From assembly GCF_003947455.1 (NCBI RefSeq), contig NZ_QHJH01000020.1:1-64000 (forward strand): a DNA stretch of 64,000 bases, written 5' to 3'. The notes below the pieces were generated by a model. It was not told where the DNA came from, did no database searches, and saw nothing but the letters and a program-made list of their open reading frames with translations. A program made the position numbers and the translations under genes. Source of the DNA: Streptomyces sp. WAC 04229. GTDB lineage: Bacteria > Actinomycetota > Actinomycetes > Streptomycetales > Streptomycetaceae. Below are positions 25,774 to 33,025 of this stretch, piece by piece. Within the stretch, counting starts at the first letter, position 1; every line of letters begins with the position of its first letter.

Positions 25774-26718
25774 TCAATCGCGTCCGGGACCGGGAACGCT
25801 CGTGGGTGGCTCGGGAAGCCAGTCGCGGGTCGGGTCGTACTCCAGCCACCGACTGCGACCCGCTTCCTCGGCGCAAGCGGTGGCCAGGCCGTTCAGCCCC
25901 GGGGATCCGTTTCCGGCGCGCCACAGCAACGACCAGGCGTACAGCGGCGTGGGATCGGCCAGGGGGACGGAGCGCAGCCCCGGGACATCGGGCAGGGGCA
26001 CGTCGGCCGGCACCAGTGAGAAGCGGCGCGGTTCCGCCGCCACCTCGGCCAGGAAGTGGGCCAGCCCCAGATTGACCCCCGTGGCCGTGTGCCGGACGCC
26101 GAACCGGTCCGCGAACCGGTGGAGGAAGTCGAGCCGGTCCAGGGTGCCGGGAGCCCACAGTGTGCTGTCGCACAACTGGTCCGGCCGCAGGACCGGTTCG
26201 GCCGCGAGCGGGTGGTCCGCACCCAGCACGGCGTCCACCGGTTCGAGACGGACGAGGCGGTGTGCCAGCCCGGTGGGCAGCGGGGGATGGACTCGCCCCA
26301 AGGCCGCGTCGATGTCACCGCGCAGCAGCGCCGTCGTCACCGAGGGCAGGTCGCGCCCGTGCCCCAGGGCCAGTTCACCGGCTCGTCCGGCGACCTGGGC
26401 CAGCGTCCGCATCGGCGCGTACAGGTGCCCCCAGACGTCCACGCGCAGCGGACGTTCCTTCCCGGACACGGCCGCGACCGCGGCGTCGGCGGCGGCCACC
26501 GTCTGCCGGGCCGGAGCGAGGAAGCGCCGTCCGGCGTCGGTGAGGCGTACTCCGGTGCCGCCACGGTGGAAGAGCGCGATGCCCAGCAGGGTTTCCAGCC
26601 GCGCGATCCTCTTGGACAGCGTCTGCTGGGAGACGGCGAGCGTCCCGGCCGCCCGGCCGAAGTGCAGTTCCTCGGCGGTGCGCACGAAGGCACGTACGTG
26701 TGCCACGTCGAGATCCAT
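25774..26718 (-). CDS. LysR-family transcriptional regulator
   Basis: A 314-residue LysR regulator. The N-terminal winged helix (DLDVAHVRAFVRTAEELHFG, LAVSQQTLSKRIARLE) is followed by a LysR substrate-binding domain. ATG 26718 (MDLDVAHV) is chosen because GGTGG lies upstream; ATG 26730 and TTG 26739 are in frame but would overlap the putative operator. It is divergent from the quinone reductase/hydrolase/SDR operon and probably controls it. Confidence 0.9.
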   Translation of the reverse strand: MDLDVAHVRAFVRTAEELHFGRAAGTLAVSQQTLSKRIARLETLLGIALFHRGGTGVRLTDAGRRFLAPARQTVAAADAAVAAVSGKERPLRVDVWGHLYAPMRTLAQVAGRAGELALGHGRDLPSVTTALLRGDIDAALGRVHPPLPTGLAHRLVRLEPVDAVLGADHPLAAEPVLRPDQLCDSTLWAPGTLDRLDFLHRFADRFGVRHTATGVNLGLAHFLAEVAAEPRRFSLVPADVPLPDVPGLRSVPLADPTPLYAWSLLWRAGNGSPGLNGLATACAEEAGRSRWLEYDPTRDWLPEPPTSVPGPGRD

Positions 26719-26734
26719 GGCGCCCACCATAGGT

Positions 26735-26751
26735 GACAACCGAAAGTTGTC
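26735..26751. promoter_or_regulatory. LysR-type operator candidate
   Basis: GACAAC-CGAAA-GTTGTC is a perfect 6-5-6 dyad in the 89-base gap between the divergent LysR gene and the oxidoreductase operon. Its place matches a LysR recognition site. Confidence 0.6.
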
Positions 26752-26807
26752 GGCTTCGCTGGTTCGTTGTTGGATCGCGGGGCGACCGCGGGGGTTGCAT
26801 CCTCTCC

Positions 26808-27728
26808 ATGCAAAGACTGATTCCGACGGGAGAAGCGGCGCGCCCGGTCGGCTTCGCCGAGGTGTCCCAGCCCGTGCCGGAGCCCGGTGAGGCCCTGATC
26901 AAAGTCGAGGCGTTCGCCCCGAACCGGGGAGAGACGTTCCTCCTCGAACGCCCCCGGCCGGAGCTGCTGCCCGGCAAGGACGTCGCGGGTCTCGTCGTAC
27001 AGGCCGCGGCCGACGGCTCCGGTCCCGGCATCGGCAGCCGCGTGGTCGGCCACCCGGCGCAGGGCGGCTGGGCCGAGTACGCCGCTGTGCCCACGCACTC
27101 CCTCGCGGTGCTCCCCGACAGCCTCGACAGCGTGCGGGCGGCGGCCCTGCCCCTGGCCGGCATCACCGCTCTGCGGCTGCTGCGTACGGCCGGTTCCCTG
27201 GCCGGCCGACGGGTGCTGCTGACCGGCGCCTCAGGAGGCGTGGGCCACTACGTCACCGAGCTCGCCGCCGGGGCCGGGGCGGAGCTGACGGCGGTGACGG
27301 CCACACCGGCGCGCGGCGAGCGGCTCGCGGAGCTGGGCGCACGGGTGGTGCACCAGGTCGCGGCGGCTCAGGGGCCGTTCGACGTTGTGCTGGAGTCCAC
27401 GGGTGGTCCCGATCTGCCCCTCGCCCTGTCGAAGCTGCGCCCGGGCGGTCTGCTCATCTGGTTCGGCCAGGCGAGCCGCACCCCCGCGACCCTCGACTTC
27501 TTCCAGCTCCTCGGCGGGCCCGAGCGCGCGACGATCCAGCACTTCCACTACGCCGGCGCCCCGTACGACCGCGACCTCTCCGCACTGGTGAGCCTCGTGG
27601 AACAGGGCCGGCTGCACCCGGAGATCGGCCGCGTCACCGACTGGACCCAGACCGCCGCAACCCTCGTCGACCTGAGAGAGCGCCGGATTCGCGGCAAGGC
27701 CGTCCTGCTGACCGGAGGAGCACGATGA
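26808..27728 (+). CDS. Zinc-type alcohol dehydrogenase-like quinone oxidoreductase
   Basis: A 306-residue MDR-superfamily NADPH oxidoreductase. A GroES-like N-terminus includes ALIKVEAFAPNRGE and LLPGKDVAGLVVQAA. A Rossmann domain has VLLTGASGGVGHYVTELAA. No catalytic zinc cysteines are visible, so a quinone or enone reductase is more likely than an alcohol dehydrogenase. It is the first gene of the LysR-controlled operon; its stop overlaps the hydrolase start as ATGA. The ATG at 26808 has only a weak ribosome site. Confidence 0.88.
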   Translation: MQRLIPTGEAARPVGFAEVSQPVPEPGEALIKVEAFAPNRGETFLLERPRPELLPGKDVAGLVVQAAADGSGPGIGSRVVGHPAQGGWAEYAAVPTHSLAVLPDSLDSVRAAALPLAGITALRLLRTAGSLAGRRVLLTGASGGVGHYVTELAAGAGAELTAVTATPARGERLAELGARVVHQVAAAQGPFDVVLESTGGPDLPLALSKLRPGGLLIWFGQASRTPATLDFFQLLGGPERATIQHFHYAGAPYDRDLSALVSLVEQGRLHPEIGRVTDWTQTAATLVDLRERRIRGKAVLLTGGAR

Positions 27729-28717
27729 GGGGCGCCGAGTTCGCCGCCGCCCAGTGGACCCGTGCCATCGGGGCGGGCGTGGACCCTCACGAGTACCGGC
27801 GGGTCACCGAGGGCCTCACCTCCCTCGGCGCATGGGGGCCGTCCTGCATGCGCACCGGGCTCGGCCACCTCCAGCGCGCGGACGACGCGCGATCGACCCG
27901 CTCGGCCGGTGAGTACCTGCTGGTGGCCGCCCGGTGGTTCCACCTCGCCACGCTGGCACCGTACGAGGAGGCGCATCGTGCCGCCGCCAAGGCGGATCTG
28001 GCCTTGAGCAGGGCGCTCACCCTGCTGGAGCCCGGTGCGCGCCGGGTGAGCGGTGAGGGATTCACCGGCTGGCTGCGCGGCCCCTCCGACGCGCCGGGGA
28101 CCGTGGTCGTCGTCCCCGGTCTGGACTCGGCGAAGGAGGAGTTCCTCGATCTCGCGTCCGCGCTGCTGGCCAGGGGGCTGGCGGTGTTCGCGATGGACGG
28201 CCCCGGTCAAGGCGCGCTCGCGGCCGCCACGACGTTCGTGCCGGACTACGAGCGGGTCGTGGGCCGGGTCATCGATGCCCTCGGCGTGGCACGCGTCGGG
28301 CTCGTCGGGATGAGCCTGGGCGGTTACTTCGCGGCCCGGGCCGCGGCGCTGGAGCCTCGGGTGGCCGCCGTGGCCACCGTCAGCGGTCCCTTCCGCCTCG
28401 ACTGGGAGGAACTTCCTCCGCCCGTACGAGACATCATGGCCGGTCGAGCGGGAGGAGCCGACGCCGCTCACGCGTTCGCCGACACCGTCGACCTCACCGC
28501 CCTGGCACCCCGCATCGCGGCCCCGCTGCTGGTCGTGGACGGCGGCCAGGACGTCATCCCCGGCGTGACGAACGGCGAGCCCCTGGCCCGCCTGGCGCCG
28601 CACGGCACCTACGTGTCCGTCCCGCACGGCGACCACCTCCTCGGCAACGCCCGTCCGGAGTGGCTGCCCCGGCTCAGCGACCACATCACGCACGAACTGA
28701 CGGGAACACCAGCATGA
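27725..28717 (+). CDS. Alpha/beta hydrolase
   Basis: A 330-residue hydrolase with an N-terminal helical cap (about 1-110) and an alpha/beta core. The nucleophile elbow is GMSLGG and the oxyanion region is VVVPGLDSAKEE. Asp in VVDGGQDVIPG and His in PHGDHLL complete the triad. The layout resembles FrsA or 2,6-dihydroxy-pseudo-oxynicotine-hydrolase-like enzymes that break C-C or ester bonds. The ATG overlaps the upstream stop. With the reductase and SDR it may degrade a cyclic ketone or aromatic compound (inference). Confidence 0.88.
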   Translation: MRGAEFAAAQWTRAIGAGVDPHEYRRVTEGLTSLGAWGPSCMRTGLGHLQRADDARSTRSAGEYLLVAARWFHLATLAPYEEAHRAAAKADLALSRALTLLEPGARRVSGEGFTGWLRGPSDAPGTVVVVPGLDSAKEEFLDLASALLARGLAVFAMDGPGQGALAAATTFVPDYERVVGRVIDALGVARVGLVGMSLGGYFAARAAALEPRVAAVATVSGPFRLDWEELPPPVRDIMAGRAGGADAAHAFADTVDLTALAPRIAAPLLVVDGGQDVIPGVTNGEPLARLAPHGTYVSVPHGDHLLGNARPEWLPRLSDHITHELTGTPA

Positions 28718-29460
28718 ACCGATTCACGGGGAAGACCGTGCTCGTCACCGGCGGCACCAGCGGCATGGGTCTGGCGACGGCGCACCGCCTCGTAGCCGAG
28801 GGCGCTCACGTCGTCGTCACCGGCCGCAGCCGCGCGCGGGTGGATTCCGCCGTCCACCGGATCGGCCCCCATTCCTCGGGGATCGTGGCCGACGCCGCCG
28901 ACCTCGACGCGGTGGATCGGCTGATGGAGGCCGTCCGGGACCGTCACGGCCGGCTGGACTGCCTCTTCGCGAACGCCGGCACCGGCACCTTCATGCCGTT
29001 CGAAGGCATCACCGAGCCGGACTTCGACCATGCCGTCGACACCAACTTCAAGGGCGTGTTCTTCACCGTCCGGAAGGCACTGCCGCTGCTGGCAGACGGT
29101 GGATCGATCGTCATCAACGCCTCCTGGACCCTGTACCGCGGCAACAGTGTCCTGACCCTCTACTCGGCGACCAAGGCGGCCGTGCACAACCTGGCCCGGA
29201 CTCTCGCCGCCGCACTCGCCCCCCGAGGCATCCGCGTCAACTCCGTCAGCCCCGGGTACATCGACACCCCGATGTACCCGGCCGACGCGCTGACCACGGC
29301 GGAGGCGGAGGCCGTCACCGGCCGGATCGTCGCCGGCCGCTTCGGGCGCCCGGAAGAGGTGGCCGCGGCGGTGGCGTTCCTCGCCTCGGGCGACGCGTCC
29401 TACGTCAACGGCCAGGATCTCGTCGTCGACGGCGGGCTGATCGGTGCGGTGCCCGCCTGA
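28714..29460 (+). CDS. SDR-family oxidoreductase
   Basis: A 248-residue classical short-chain dehydrogenase. The cofactor motif is TGGTSGMG (12-19). NAGT follows in FANAGTG, then Ser in VINAS and the YSATK active site. The C-terminal GQDLVVDGG is typical. Arg in VTGRSRAR suggests NADP(H) preference. The ATG overlaps the hydrolase stop as ATGA. It is the third gene of the LysR-regulated operon. Confidence 0.92.
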   Translation: MNRFTGKTVLVTGGTSGMGLATAHRLVAEGAHVVVTGRSRARVDSAVHRIGPHSSGIVADAADLDAVDRLMEAVRDRHGRLDCLFANAGTGTFMPFEGITEPDFDHAVDTNFKGVFFTVRKALPLLADGGSIVINASWTLYRGNSVLTLYSATKAAVHNLARTLAAALAPRGIRVNSVSPGYIDTPMYPADALTTAEAEAVTGRIVAGRFGRPEEVAAAVAFLASGDASYVNGQDLVVDGGLIGAVPA

Positions 29461-29487
29461 CCGCGTAGCGCGGACGCGGTCGTGCGA

Positions 29488-29515
29488 GGTGAGGGATCGT
29501 GCGGGGGCCCTCACC
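29488..29515. terminator. Convergent terminator candidate
   Basis: GGTGAGGG (29488-29495) and CCCTCACC (29508-29515) form an 8-bp stem with a 12-base loop. It lies between the SDR gene and the convergent anti-sigma gene. Confidence 0.45.
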
Positions 29516-29519
29516 CCGT

Positions 29520-30272
29520 TCAGGCCGGCATGCTCATCAGGGCGACCGGGTCGGAGGTCGGCTGCGGCGACCCGCCCGCCGGTTCCACGGTGATGCCGAC
29601 GCCGCCCGCACCGTCGACGGCGCCCTCCATCAGCACCGCCTGAGTGGACCGGCCGGGATCCATCAGGCCCGCCGACCGCATCGTCCCGTGGTCGTCGAAC
29701 CAGAGCTGGTAGACCTTGCCCCGCGGCGGCTCGGCCATGCCCGAGGCCAGGAACACGGCCCGGTCCTGGTCCCCGGAGACCACGACGGTCCCGGTGGCGC
29801 CGTCGGACAGACGGGCGGTACGCGACTCGGCGTCCGGCGCGGCCAGCACCCCGGACAGGGTCTCGGCCCGCTGCTCGGCCTGAGCCGCCCGCTCTCCGGC
29901 GTCCTGCGCCCGCTCGTACTGCCACACCGCCGTGCCACCCAGCCCCGCCGCGGCGGCCAGGCAGGCGGCCAGCGCCCAACGGCCCAGACCACGCCCCCGG
30001 GGTACGAGGCGGCGTGCCTTGCCGACCGTGCCGCCACCCGGCGGGGCCTGGCGCACGGTCGTGACCCGGTGCAGTACCCGGTCCCTCATCGCGGGGCCCG
30101 GCACGAGCGTCGCGGCCAGCCCCAGCCGGGCCGTGGCGGCGGCGAACTCACTGGTCTCCCGCTCACAGGGGGCGCACCGCGCCAGATGCCGTTCGAAGGC
30201 GGTCCGCTCGTCGTCGGGCAGCGCGTGCAGGGCGTAGGCGCCCGTCAGGCTGTGCAGGTCCTCGGTGCGCAT
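29520..30272 (-). CDS. rskA: Anti-sigma factor, RskA type
   Basis: A 250-residue membrane anti-sigma factor. The N-terminal zinc anti-sigma domain has the H-x3-C-x2-C motif (ERHLARCAPCERE). One transmembrane helix follows at about 95-115 (WALAACLAAAAGLGGTAVW). The outer part is an RskA domain (PRGKVYQLWFDDHG, AGGVGITVEPAGG). It should hold the cognate SigK-like factor inactive until cleaved. ATG 30272 overlaps the sigma stop (TGATG); GTG 30275 directly before it is also possible. Confidence 0.9.
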   Translation of the reverse strand: MRTEDLHSLTGAYALHALPDDERTAFERHLARCAPCERETSEFAAATARLGLAATLVPGPAMRDRVLHRVTTVRQAPPGGGTVGKARRLVPRGRGLGRWALAACLAAAAGLGGTAVWQYERAQDAGERAAQAEQRAETLSGVLAAPDAESRTARLSDGATGTVVVSGDQDRAVFLASGMAEPPRGKVYQLWFDDHGTMRSAGLMDPGRSTQAVLMEGAVDGAGGVGITVEPAGGSPQPTSDPVALMSMPA

Positions 30273-30856
30273 CACGCACTCACCCCCAGGCAGTCGCGGA
30301 GTCGGATGAGGCCGTCACGGAGCCGCGTCTTGACCGTGCCGAGCGGCAGCGCGAGCGCCTCGGCCACCTGCCGGTAGGTCAGGCCGCGGTAGTAGGCCAG
30401 GGTGACGGACTGGCGCTGGATCTCGGTCAGGGTGCGCAGGCAGCGCCGCACCTGCTCCCTTTCCAGCCGGGCCTCCACCTGTTCCGTCACCTCGTCGAAC
30501 TCGGGCGTACGGTCGAGCAGTGCGGCCCGGTGGTCGCGGGCCGCGGCGGCCTCCACCGACCGCACCCGGTCGACCGCCCGCCGGTGGGCCAGGGTCAGGA
30601 TCCAGTTCACCACCGTGCCCCGCTCGGGCCGGTAGCGCGGAGCCGTGCGCCACACCTCGACCAGCACCTCCTGCGCGACCTCCTCGGACTGCGCCTGGTC
30701 GCGCAGCACCGCCCGGGCGACCCCGAGCACGGATCCCGCCATCGCGTCGTACACCGCGGCGAAGGAGTCCTGATCGCCGAGGGCCACCTCGCGGATCAGC
30801 TGTTGCAGGTCGGGCTGTGACGATGGATTTCGGCCGATGTGTACGGCTTCCTTCAC
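30272..30856 (-). CDS. sigK: ECF sigma factor, SigK-like
   Basis: A 194-residue ECF sigma factor. Region 2 (about 30-95) contains QAQSEEVAQEVLVEVWRTAP and NWILTLAHRRAVDRVRS. Region 4 (about 135-190) contains EIQRQSVTLAYYRGLTYRQV and ALPLGTVKTRLRDGLIRL. Adjacent, coupled RskA identifies it as the SigK group. The GTG start at 30856 has TTTGGAG nine bases upstream. A motif at 30930-30902 (CCAATCCG-N14-CCGGATT) identical to one before the fasciclin gene lies 46 bases upstream of the start, pointing to autoregulation. Confidence 0.9.
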   Translation of the reverse strand: MKEAVHIGRNPSSQPDLQQLIREVALGDQDSFAAVYDAMAGSVLGVARAVLRDQAQSEEVAQEVLVEVWRTAPRYRPERGTVVNWILTLAHRRAVDRVRSVEAAAARDHRAALLDRTPEFDEVTEQVEARLEREQVRRCLRTLTEIQRQSVTLAYYRGLTYRQVAEALALPLGTVKTRLRDGLIRLRDCLGVSA

Positions 30857-30901
30857 GACGGTTTCTCCAAAAGAACGCGACGGGCGGACATGTCCCCGCG
30901 T

Positions 30902-30930
30902 AATCCGGGGCCGGACGGCCCGCGGATTGG
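30902..30930 (-). promoter_or_regulatory. SigK-like autoregulatory promoter
   Basis: On the minus strand CCAATCCG (30930-30923), 14 bases, CCGGATT (30908-30902). Both boxes and the spacing match the sequence before the fasciclin lipoprotein gene (21543-21571). The position fits a promoter with a leader of roughly 40 bases. Confidence 0.65.
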
Positions 30931-31048
30931 TCGCCGGACCGCCGAAGGACGCGGTGACCTCGCCCGACGCCCACCCTCGCACGGGTACACTGGCCCCCGT
31001 TCGCGTTCGATCGGCTCCCCGGAGCGGGAGGAAAGGGAGGTGAGGTTG

Positions 31049-31114
31049 ATGACCGTGCTCGACGCCGCCCTTCGCTGCGCCCGGATCTCCCTCGCGTCCC
31101 GAGCGGCGGCCTGA
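31049..31114 (+). CDS. Possible 21-residue leader peptide
   Basis: A short frame MTVLDAALRCARISLASRAA plus Ala, with an exceptionally strong ribosome site (GGGAGGTGA, six bases before the ATG). It ends 48 bases before the GNAT gene. It may be a translated leader or regulatory upstream peptide. No homologue is recognised. The rest of 30857-31162 holds the sigK promoter. Confidence 0.4.
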   Translation: MTVLDAALRCARISLASRAAA

Positions 31115-31162
31115 CCCCGCATTCCACGAACGCAGACACCAGAAACGGATCCCCGTCCCGTC

Positions 31163-31675
31163 ATGCCTCACACCTGGCACACCCGCGCCGAGACCGGCGC
31201 CGACATCCCCGCCGTCCGCGACATCGTCCGCGCCGCCTTCCCCACGCCGGAGGAGGCCGCCCTGGTCGACGCGCTGCGCGCCGACCCCGGGGCCTGGATC
31301 GAGGGCCTGTCCGTGGTCGCGGTCGACGACGCCGACCGCCCCGTGGGCCACGCCCTGCTGACCCGCTGCCACATCGGTGCGCACCCGGCGCTCTGCCTGG
31401 CACCCGTCGCCGTCCGGCCCGGGTCGCAGCGCAGCGGCGCCGGTGCGGCCGCCGTCCGGGCCGCGCTGGCGGCGGCCGAGCGGCTCGGCGAGCACCACGT
31501 CGTCGTCCTCGGGCACCCCGAGTACTACCCCCGGTTCGGCTTCACCCGGGCCTCGGCCCACGGCATCGGCCTGACCATCGACGTCCCGGACGAGGCCCTC
31601 ATGGCCCTCCCCCTGGACGCCGCCCATCCGCTGCCCGCCGGCACCGTCCGGTACGCGGCGCCCTTCGGTATCTGA
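31163..31675 (+). CDS. GNAT family N-acetyltransferase
   Basis: A 170-residue GCN5-type acetyltransferase close to the YhbS group. The acetyl-CoA loop is represented by PGSQRSGAGAAAVRAAL (about 92-108); HPEYYPRFGFTRA is the typical late motif. The substrate is unknown. The gene is followed by a tandem repeat and a strong terminator. Confidence 0.9.
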   Translation: MPHTWHTRAETGADIPAVRDIVRAAFPTPEEAALVDALRADPGAWIEGLSVVAVDDADRPVGHALLTRCHIGAHPALCLAPVAVRPGSQRSGAGAAAVRAALAAAERLGEHHVVVLGHPEYYPRFGFTRASAHGIGLTIDVPDEALMALPLDAAHPLPAGTVRYAAPFGI

Positions 31676-31685
31676 TCCCGCGACC

Positions 31686-31729
31686 GATCCGGCACTGATC
31701 CGGCACTGATCCGGCACTGATCCGGCACA
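31686..31729. repeat. Four copies of an 11-bp tandem repeat
   Basis: GATCCGGCACT is repeated at 31686, 31697, 31708 and 31719 (last copy ends in ACA). It lies directly after the GNAT stop codon and before the terminator hairpin. It may be a slippage product. Confidence 0.85.
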
Positions 31730-31730
31730 C

Positions 31731-31765
31731 CGGGTGCCGGCGGGAATCCCTCCCGCCGGCACCCG
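31731..31765 (+). terminator. Terminator after the GNAT gene
   Basis: CGGGTGCCGGCGGG (31731-31744) and its exact complement (31752-31765) form a 14-bp stem with a 7-base loop, followed by GCATTTTCC. Confidence 0.75.
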
Positions 31766-31822
31766 GCATTTTCCTCGGTCCAAACCCTTGACCCCGTCCC
31801 CGGGCTCCTTCACATTACTGGT

Positions 31823-31848
31823 TAATGCGCATTAGGTAATGCGCATTA
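31823..31848. promoter_or_regulatory. Twin palindromic LacI-type operators
   Basis: TAATGCGCATTA occurs twice (31823-31834 and 31837-31848), each a perfect 12-bp palindrome, 14 bases centre to centre. They are 19 bases before the LacI-family gene. The central CG and AT-rich arms are typical of LacI-family sites. Confidence 0.8.
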
Positions 31849-31866
31849 ACGCGACCGAGGGGAGCA

Positions 31867-32976
31867 GTGGTGGCGAAGGAAGCCACAGGGCGGACGAAGC
31901 CGGGGCGGGCCCCCGCGCCCCCCGGCCGACGGGGCCGGCCCAGGCAGGCGGAGGTCGCCCGGCTCGCGGGTGTGTCGCAGGCGACGGTGTCCCTGGTGCT
32001 CTCTGGACGCGACACCGCGACCGGCCGGCCGATCTCGGCGGAGACCCGCGGCAAGGTCCTGGACGCCGCCCGCAGCCTCGGCTACGTCCCCGACCCCGCC
32101 GCCAGCCGCCTCGCCGCCGCCCGCAACAACCTGCTCGGTGTGTTCAGCTTCACCGCGACCTTCCCGACCGACGTCCGGCACTCGTACTACCCCTTCCTCG
32201 TCGGCGTCGAGCAGGAGGCCGCGGCGCAGGGCTACGACCTGGTGCTGTTCACCGGCTCCAGCAGCGGGGGAGCGGGCGCTGCCGGGGCCGGCGCGCTCAA
32301 CCGGGTGCGGCTGGCGGACGGTTGTCTCTTCCTGGGCCGCCACGCCCCCGCGGACGAACTGCGCCGGCTGGTGGCCGACGACTTCCCGGTCGTGCACGTC
32401 GGCCGGCCCGACGAGGCGGAGGGGCTGGCCTGGGTCGGCGCCGACTACGTCAGCGCGAGCCGCGAGGTCGTCACCACCCTCGCCGGGCTCGGCCACCGGC
32501 GGGTCGTGCTGGTCCGCGAGGACGACGAGGCGCCCGCCTCCAGCGACCGCGAACGCGGCTTCCTGGACGGTCTGTCGGCGAGCGGACTGCCCGCCGGCCC
32601 CGGCGCCGTGTTCCGCTCCGGCGACCTGCGCCGCGATCTCACCGCGGACCGCGTAAGCGCCTGGCTGGCCGACGGTGTGACCGCGTTCGTCGCCGAGGAG
32701 ACCGACACCGGAACCGCCTGGCGGGCGCTGCGCACGGCCGTCGACGCGGCCGGCCTGGACTGCCCCGGCCAGGTGTCGCTGGCACTGCTCGGCAGCCCGC
32801 CCGCCGACCTCGCCGACGAACCGGCCCCCATGGGCTTCGACATCCCCCGCCCCACGCTGGGCGCCGAGGCGGTGCGGCTGCTCGCCGCCCGCGTCGCGGG
32901 CGAACCCGCCAGGGGCACGCTCGTCGCCTGCGCCTTCAGACCGGGCACCACCGCCGGCCCGCCCGCCGGCCCGTGA
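31867..32976 (+). CDS. LacI-family transcriptional regulator
   Basis: A 369-residue regulator. After a basic, disordered N-terminus of about 25 residues comes the LacI helix-turn-helix (EVARLAGVSQATVSLVLSGR), the hinge helix (PDPAASRLAAARNN) and a sugar-binding-type sensor domain (VGVEQEAAAQGYDLVLFTGS, LAGLGHRRVVLVREDD). GTG 31867 or GTG 31870 may be the start. Twin operators overlap its promoter, so it is probably autoregulated, and it likely controls the genes downstream to 39779. Confidence 0.9.
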   Translation: MVAKEATGRTKPGRAPAPPGRRGRPRQAEVARLAGVSQATVSLVLSGRDTATGRPISAETRGKVLDAARSLGYVPDPAASRLAAARNNLLGVFSFTATFPTDVRHSYYPFLVGVEQEAAAQGYDLVLFTGSSSGGAGAAGAGALNRVRLADGCLFLGRHAPADELRRLVADDFPVVHVGRPDEAEGLAWVGADYVSASREVVTTLAGLGHRRVVLVREDDEAPASSDRERGFLDGLSASGLPAGPGAVFRSGDLRRDLTADRVSAWLADGVTAFVAEETDTGTAWRALRTAVDAAGLDCPGQVSLALLGSPPADLADEPAPMGFDIPRPTLGAEAVRLLAARVAGEPARGTLVACAFRPGTTAGPPAGP

Positions 32977-33025
32977 ACTCCCGTCACCCCACCCCCTGTA
33001 CGAACCGCACCACCAGAGGAGCAGC

